NCBI GenBank assembly: GCA_039654915.1
Contig: CM077593.1
Coordinates: 119,219,413-119,283,412, forward strand
Direction: 5' to 3'
Length of the DNA stretch: 64,000 nucleotides
Origin: Aquilaria yunnanensis
Lineage: Eukaryota; Streptophyta; Magnoliopsida; Malvales; Thymelaeaceae
In this document: piece after piece, positions 58,401-64,000 of the stretch
Numbering within the stretch: the first letter of the stretch is position 1
How the letters are laid out: each line of letters starts with the position of its first letter
The notes under the pieces: generated by a model
Told to the model about the DNA's origin: nothing
Databases searched by the model: none
Seen by the model: only the letters and a program-made list of their open reading frames with translations
Translations under genes and position numbers: made by a program

Positions 58401-61400
58401 ATTGTCCAATGACGATATCCATTTCAAGGGTTCATAACACCCTGTAATCAAAGTATCTTAAAGTGAAAAAACTGAAACTCCATTCCTAATTTTTCTGATT
58501 CCTTCTTCACCCATTCTTTCATGCTCCTTATATCTTGGCATAGATCTCCTAGGAGCTAGTTCTCTGATAATGTTGGCATTTGACAGTGTCCATGTTTTAT
58601 GTAGGGCTTCTAAGCTAATACTCGTTGAGAGGTTATTCTAGTTTAAGATTCTGACCTGATTAAGATTTTCTGTTTTAAATTCCTTTGTGTGACCAAGTTT
58701 TTTCTTATGACATTAATACTATTCTTAATTAGGTGAACCTTAAATGTAGTAGATGAGATCTGCTATTCAATACCAGTCGAGTTTTCTGTTTTCATTGAAC
58801 ATATCAACTCTCTGAAATAATGTTTTAGGTGGGTTAGGATATTAACTGATGGATAACCTTGCCATATCTCATTCCTTTGATAGGGGAAATGTCTGCTAAT
58901 TGTTTTTCCAGAGTAATCCAGGACTCATTTTGTCCCTAAAAAGATGAAGTGTATTCCTTTTTGGGCCATCCCAAAAAGAATGCTTAAGAATGAAGCATTT
59001 CCCTTTTTGGAAAGTTTTTAACATTCAATTTACCTTATTACTCTCATTTGAACTCAGTACACAACCCAAAAAGGAATTTTTTTTAATCTTAAAACTCTCA
59101 GAACACAAAACGCCAAAAGGAATCTTTTTTTTTTAATCATCATTTAAACTCTTTCTACACATAACCCAATTTTTTTTAATTTTAGTTTCAGGGGCAAAAA
59201 TGGAAAAAACATCATAAACTATACATGCTTTAATCTTCGTGCCCAGAGAAATGCATCATTCTTTATGGATGGAGGGAGTATTTTTTTAATTGTAATTTTA
59301 TTGATGGATGGTGTTCTGAACGAACTTTCTGGCTAGTCTGATGTTTGACAATTTTTTATCTACTAATGTGAATCTATTAAAAAGAGCGCAAAGTTGGAGC
59401 AATGATTGGCACCTTGCGTGTTTATCTAGCAACTTCATTCTTTGTCTCTCCTGTTACAGACAGGTTCAGCATAGGAATGTCGTTCGTTTCATCGGTGCCT
59501 GTACAAAGTCCCCAAATTTATGCATCGTAACAGGTATGGAAGTTCTAATATCTGTATATATGTAAGAGTTAAGGTTTTCTACTTTCACTTATTAACATGG
59601 CACCTTTTTCCATCTGTGCTGGATGGTTGGTTACTTATAATTTCTATCTAGTGAAGTGAATCTTATTATTTTAAAGATCTGTTAATCCTCCGTCTTACTA
59701 GTGGTCTGGTTTTGGATTTAGTTTACCATTAGAATACAGGATCTGTCCCCAATTGTAGGGCGGAACTTAGACTGGTTTGTTGTCCGTATTGCTTTCAAGC
59801 ACTTGTTAAAGGCAATGACTTGAGTAAGGCAGCCAACCATCGTGGAACATACCTGTTTCTTATCTATGTCTGCCTTTCTGTCTTTGTTACCCTTTTACTC
59901 CACGCTCTGCAAGAAAACATTAATCAATGTCATGTCTTGGCACGTTAATGTCCAATCTAATCCCTAGGTTCCATGAGCTATTCTGACCTTGAAATTTGAA
60001 AGTTGTCTTGATGAAGGTAAATATGCCTTCACCTTAACTAAGTGTTCCCTTTTTTTAGGGAGTATCAGTGATGATGTAAGAAGCAAATCTTAAGTTGCAT
60101 TGAAGTGCGCACGGCATTTTCTTTAATGTTCCTCCAGCTTATAGAATTGCCTTATATAGTCTTGACAAACATTTTAACCCAATTCTTTCTCCACAAGTCT
60201 CATATAAATGAGCGAGTTGCCTATGAGTAGTGAGAAAGAGGTATTATGCATCATACAGAAAATTGCAGGTGAGGTACTTTTGACCCTGTTGAAGCGAAGT
60301 GTAGATATCCTTTTACTAGGCATAAATGATCAGGTTTGAGCTATCTGTTTCAAGTCTCCTGGGGAACTTCCATCTGAACAATCACTGAGTATCAATTTAG
60401 AGTGTCATACAAATAAAGCTAAGGGCATAGGTGCATTTGCATGGAATAACAATTGGTTGTAGTTTATTTTGAAACAAAAATGACATGAATGGAATTGAAT
60501 GCATTGTGTTTGAGCAAACATTGCCCTGACTGTAGGAAAGCTTCCCCTATACACTGCTATTGGAAATCATTGCATATGATTTTTTTTTTTTCACATTGTG
60601 TTGGATTTTCCATGATTTTTTTTTGTTTCCTTTTCTTTTTGTTTTGTTTTGTTTTTTTATGCGTTTGAGCTCACCTTACTGCCATTGCCATTGTTTGCAG
60701 AGTATATGCCAGGGGGGAGTCTGTATGATTATTTGCATAAGAACCGTAACGTCTTGAAGCTTGCACAGTTGTTAAAGTTTGCCATTGATGTTTGCAAAGG
60801 AATGGAGTACCTGCATCAGAACAATATAATTCATAGGGACCTGAAGACAGCAAATTTGCTAATGGATACCCAAAATGTACAACCTTTTTACAATTGCTAA
60901 TTATTAAGCACATTAGTCTAATTCTATGTGTAAGCAGGTACAAGGGCCAATATATGGTACTATATTTAATTGTTTCTGCTCTGTTGGAACATGGCAGAAT
61001 TAAACTAATTTTTTGAAAATAAAACTTTTTTTTTAATTCTGAAACTGAACAATGATTTGCGAGGTGGATTTCTTGTATAAGAATTTTTGATGAAAACATA
61101 CTTCTTGAGATAGACTTCCAACTTGAGTATATTTATAATATTTTTACATTTCTTTAGTCTTACGTATTCAGTCGCTCGCTTTTCTGTGCAGAAAACATCC
61201 GAATTGTGTATGTGACCAACTGCATATTTTTTTTTTCAGGTTGTCAAAGTAGCAGATTTTGGAGTCGCACGGTTCCAAAACCAAGGAGGAGTTATGACAG
61301 CAGAAACTGGCACATATAGATGGATGGCTCCTGAGGTGAATTTCGGGTTTTCTCTCTGTCTAACTTCCATATTTCACTTAACTAGTTCTAATCTCTGTAA

Positions 61401-63909
61401 TTAACATGGATTGTTTGTGAGTATACTTATACTTGACATCAGCATTGCAATGCTCTTATTTACAGTCATTGGATGTAATGCTTGAGAAGCTGTTGCTACA
61501 ATCTATAAATTGAGTTCTATTTCTGGCAATACAAAGTCCACATGGTTTTCCTCTTATTCTATCTGTGCCTTAGTGATGCAGGTGATGAACATCATTGATT
61601 TGTTTCTTATTTGATCTTTTTTGTTTTGAATTTTTATCTTCTCCCTTAAGGTCATAAACCACCAACCGTATGATCAGAAAGCTGATATATTCAGTTTTGC
61701 TATTGTGCTATGGGAGCTGGTGACTGCAAAGGTACACAAAAGCTAACTTATGCTCTAATGTACTACACAAGGCAAGAAATGTGGATAAAGAAGTTGCTTA
61801 TTATTGTGGCATGTTTAATTTGGATATGCAGATTCCGTATGATACCATGACACCTCTACAAGCTGCCTTGGGAGTAAGACAGGTCTGCACCTATAAATTT
61901 TCTAAGCAGATGATAGAATTAGTACTGTATGTTTGCATTGTAAATCTTTTTTGAGATTGTATAAACTATTGCCATACGTTTCTGCATACCTAGAATTGCA
62001 TCTTGGGACTGAACAAAATATTGTTGTTGTTGGTTGCTGTATGCATTACTTGCAAGTGCTTGAGATCTACTACATTCAATCATTTGCTTTGATTTGTAAT
62101 TAGGTGTTTGATAATATTTAGAATCTATACATTAATAGTAATTTCGACAAGTTGGTGTGGTCCATCGACTATCTAGTGAAGTTCTTCCTTTCAAATATCA
62201 TTTATTTTCATATATTTTTGCATGATGGTTGGTATTCAAATGAACATGATGGGGTGAAAGTGGTCCACATTTGGTCATGTCTTGTTAACTGATGGGAGGG
62301 AGAGATGCCCACATTCAATTGTGCTGGCAACCTACATTGCATATAGATCTTAGTACATGGTCTTTCAGCTAATCTGGTTATAAGTAGTGCTGACCTTAGC
62401 AGATTCTAGGGGAGACGGTCATAACATGCTTGGTGTAGAAAAGGAATGTACGTCAGTTATAAAGCCGTTAAGTAACTGTGCTCAGAGCATTCAAATCACT
62501 TGTTGTTTCAGAGTAGCTGAAAATGCGAGATGGATAAAAAGGGAGAGTTGTTGGTGAGGTACTTCTCAAGTAGAATGTGAAATTATATGAAGCAACCATA
62601 AGAATGAGAAAAAACAAAAACAAAAACAACAGCGCTTTATGGGACCTTGCAGAAGCAACTGTAAGAACGAGAAAAAAAACAGTGCTTTATGCGACCTAGC
62701 TTACAGTGGATGTTGAGGGGAGACCTAGCATTGAGTGGGAGTGATTGCCCCTGCTGCCATTGAATTATAATTTAACTTGCAAGTTATATAGGCGTAAGAT
62801 ATTGAAGGTGCAAAGATTGTTTGGCCCTTAAATGCTGACATAAGGTTAACTACAAGTTCAGTGACTTAACTACGGCTTACTTTCTAGAGGTCTTCCTTTC
62901 CCCCCTATTACTTCACTATTGTTGTTGTTGTTATTGTTATTATTATTATGGGGGGAGGGGGGGGGGGGGGGGGGAGATTACCTTGATTATGCTTTAACAT
63001 AAAGAAAAGTGATTCTAATCTGAATAATCATATGAATATGTTCAATAATCTTGATTGAGCTGATATATTGCACGACCATCAACACATCTAATTCATTAAT
63101 CCTTAACGTTTTTGCTTTCTTTTTTTTTTTTTTGTTTTGCAGAATCATATTTGTTTGGCCTGTTATTTTCAATAAAATATCTTGTGGCATATCCATAAGA
63201 TCCATACAATGTGATAGGTTACAAGTATTGAAAATTTTCGTGTTATGTAATTCAAAATTTCCTTTGGAACTTGCCCGTACAGAGAATTTTATGGCTCTGC
63301 CATTTGTGGGTGTGGATGTTGAGGTAGATGCTCATAGAAATAAGGGTAAGAGTGAAATGAGATTACTCCCTCCAAGCGTTGCATGTATATTAGTCGAAAT
63401 TAGAAAGTGAAATATATGTTTCATCCATGCCATTTATTGCTTGTGAAAAAGTTTTTGAGTTTCACATAATATTTGGGAGGGAGTTGTTTGGTTTAAGCTT
63501 AGTGGACTATTTTTCATTTTTGTTCTCTATGCTGGACTTTTGGGCGTGGGTGATGATTGTGGCTTCTTGTCTGGGAGAAGCAAAATGGTAGAGCAGTACA
63601 AATTCCATGATAGAAAATAATTTAGAGTTCGATGAGTTTTTATTCGGTGAGTTTTTAGTTGTTGCTAGAGCATTCTTTGCTACACCAATATTCAAATATG
63701 TTGCATAGTGTAAAAAGTAAATAATGTGGGCTTTTAATCTGACGTCAAGTTTCATATTATATATACAGGGTCTCCGTCCAGATCTTCCAGAAGGTGCCCA
63801 TCCAAAACTCCTGCATCTGATGCGGAGATGTTGGGAGGAAATTCCTGGCAAGCGGCCTTCTTTCACTGAAATAACCTGTGAGCTTGAGATACTCCTGCAG
63901 GAAATTGAG
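52401..63909 (+). CDS. ACT-domain Raf-like Ser/Thr(/Tyr) protein kinase, STY8/STY17/STY46 type, 15 exons seen
   Basis: A cytosolic dual-specificity kinase family; Arabidopsis STY8/17/46 phosphorylate chloroplast transit peptides. Exons: 52401-52582, 52990-53104, 54239-54351, 54557-54676, 55187-55259, 55842-55952, 56555-56605, 56955-57094, 57179-57286, 59460-59533, 60701-60876, 61240-61335, 61651-61731, 61832-61882, 63769-63909. All junctions are GT..AG and phases agree, giving 544 codons. The N-terminal family block [14 protein letters not shown] lies at about 63-76. The ACT domain is at about 183-245 ([14 protein letters not shown], then [21 protein letters not shown]). The kinase domain starts at about 287: glycine loop [14 protein letters not shown] lysine K315 (VAIK), catalytic D409 ([10 protein letters not shown]), DFG at 427-429, APE at 451-453. 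All catalytic residues are present. The second loop position is Cys where STY46 has Tyr, as I recall it. A donor-like GTAGAATTG follows exon 15, so a short last exon may lie beyond the window; reading through would add 15 codons. Introns 9 and 14 hold transposon pieces. Confidence 0.9.
57455..57990. mobile_element. RTE-type LINE fragments in inverted (head-to-head) arrangement
   Basis: Plus strand 57550-57990 encodes the C-terminal end of an RTE-clade reverse transcriptase: [29 protein letters not shown], then after frame breaks LRWFGHI and [10 protein letters not shown]. Minus strand 57545-57455 encodes the same segment again: [20 protein letters not shown]. So two pieces of one LINE family face each other. 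The arms (about 57459-57500 and 57560-57602) are close inverted repeats with a loop of about 60 bp. Stops and frameshifts are present. Confidence 0.75.
58952..59280. mobile_element. Stowaway-like MITE (family A) in kinase intron 9
   Basis: About 330 bp. The right end is GGATGGAGGGAGTA, and the left end TATTCCTTTTTGGGCCATCC is a worn TACTCCCTCCGTCCC type. It is colinear with the copy at 37182-37533 (GAATGAAGCATTTC, AACATTCAATTTACCTTATTAC, ATTTTAGTTTCAGGGG). Confidence 0.75.
61883..63768 (+). other. Intron 14 of the kinase gene
   Basis: An 1886-bp intron before the exon encoding GLRPDLPEG. It contains a long G run (about 62950-62974), a decoy polypyrimidine tract plus TTTTGCAG near 63120-63142, and a very short MITE at 63364-63484. 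No coding similarity was seen in its open frames. Confidence 0.65.
63364..63484. mobile_element. Short Stowaway-like MITE in kinase intron 14
   Basis: About 120 bp with ends TACTCCCTCCAAGCG and, read inward from the right, AACTCCCTCCCAAAT. The termini match the Stowaway consensus better than the other copies in the window, suggesting a younger insertion, but the interior is unlike families A and B. Confidence 0.65.
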
Positions 63910-64000
63910 GTAGAATTGTCTCACGCCATTCTGTATTGTAGTCTACATCTGATCTGATCGTGCTTTTCAAATCCATATCCTCCAACGATTTTGATCCTCA
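63910..64000 (+). other. Sequence after the last visible kinase exon
   Basis: Begins GTAGAATTGTC, usable as a splice donor. Otherwise the kinase frame would stop at 63955-63957 (TGA). The window ends before this can be settled. Confidence 0.4.

Larger units (their letters stand above)
57287..59459 (+). other. Intron 9 of the kinase gene, with LINE and MITE insertions
   Basis: A 2173-bp intron, far longer than most others in the gene. It separates the exon ending in the alphaC-region sequence QEVAIL from the exon starting [10 protein letters not shown]. Its length is largely explained by RTE-type LINE fragments (57455-57990) and a Stowaway-like MITE (58952-59280). Both lie clear of the splice sites. 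Confidence 0.75.

Noticed and set aside
62950..62976. Long G run (and the 12-base G run at 5889-5900) as a G-quadruplex regulator
   Set aside because: Single homopolymer runs like these are prone to sequencing and assembly error, and no conserved context supports a function.
63051..63410. 119-codon frame preceded by a polypyrimidine tract and TTTTGCAG, considered as an extra kinase exon
   Set aside because: The kinase protein is continuous from the exon ending LGVRQ to the exon starting GLRPDLPEG, so inserting this frame would break the kinase fold. It also overlaps a MITE.

Overview
The window reads as nuclear DNA of a flowering plant, most likely a eudicot. The coding exons have GT..AG introns with AT-rich, T-rich tracts, and the intergenic space is very AT-rich. 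Every major class of plant transposon is present, mostly as decayed copies. No tRNA, rRNA, organellar DNA or CRISPR was recognised. The species cannot be named from sequence alone.

Four host loci stand out. (1) An intronless F-box/kelch-type gene lies at 9737-10840 (+) and looks intact. (2) A full-length UTP18 homologue (U3 snoRNP WD40 protein) lies at 22887-24566 (-). It has a 5'UTR intron but two in-frame TGA codons that cut it before the WD40 region. (3) A small unrecognised spliced locus may lie around 19.1 kb. (4) An ACT-domain Raf-like protein kinase of the STY8/STY17/STY46 type runs from 52401 to the right edge. Fifteen coding exons can be placed with consistent phases (544 codons), and its introns are swollen by transposon remnants.

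The rest is mostly mobile DNA. 1-6988 is the larger part of a CACTA (En/Spm-like) element read on the minus strand. It has a TNP2-type transposase gene with three nonsense codons, a 2-kb 5'UTR intron holding a long TTA-triplet array, about 19 regularly spaced subterminal palindromes, and a terminal CACTACTAAAAAACC repeat ending at 6988. Four hAT-type elements are delimited by terminal repeats and 8-bp target duplications: 14877-17940 (decayed BED/hAT transposase), 25029-26259, 32182-33405 and 34458-35707. The last three are non-autonomous. The one at 34458-35707 carries a degenerate fragment of a 4-coumarate:CoA-ligase-like gene, that is, gene capture. Two families of Stowaway-like MITEs recur (25.4, 37.2, 38.1 and 59.0 kb, plus a very short one at 63.4 kb). 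Retroelement remnants are a Ty3/gypsy-like PBS and gag at 26.6 kb, a Ty1/copia gag-pol relic at 45.1-48.1 kb (-), an L1-type LINE relic at 48.6-50.6 kb (+) and RTE-type LINE fragments in a kinase intron.

Other structure that gene annotation does not explain: a 168-bp-period tandem array at 20.56-21.66 kb, a 42-bp minisatellite at 39.4-39.8 kb, a long-hairpin element at 40833-41168, and an exact 296-bp tandem duplication inside one hAT element. Many premature stops in the relics look like C-to-T changes, several at CGA arginine codons, as expected from deamination of methylated cytosine.
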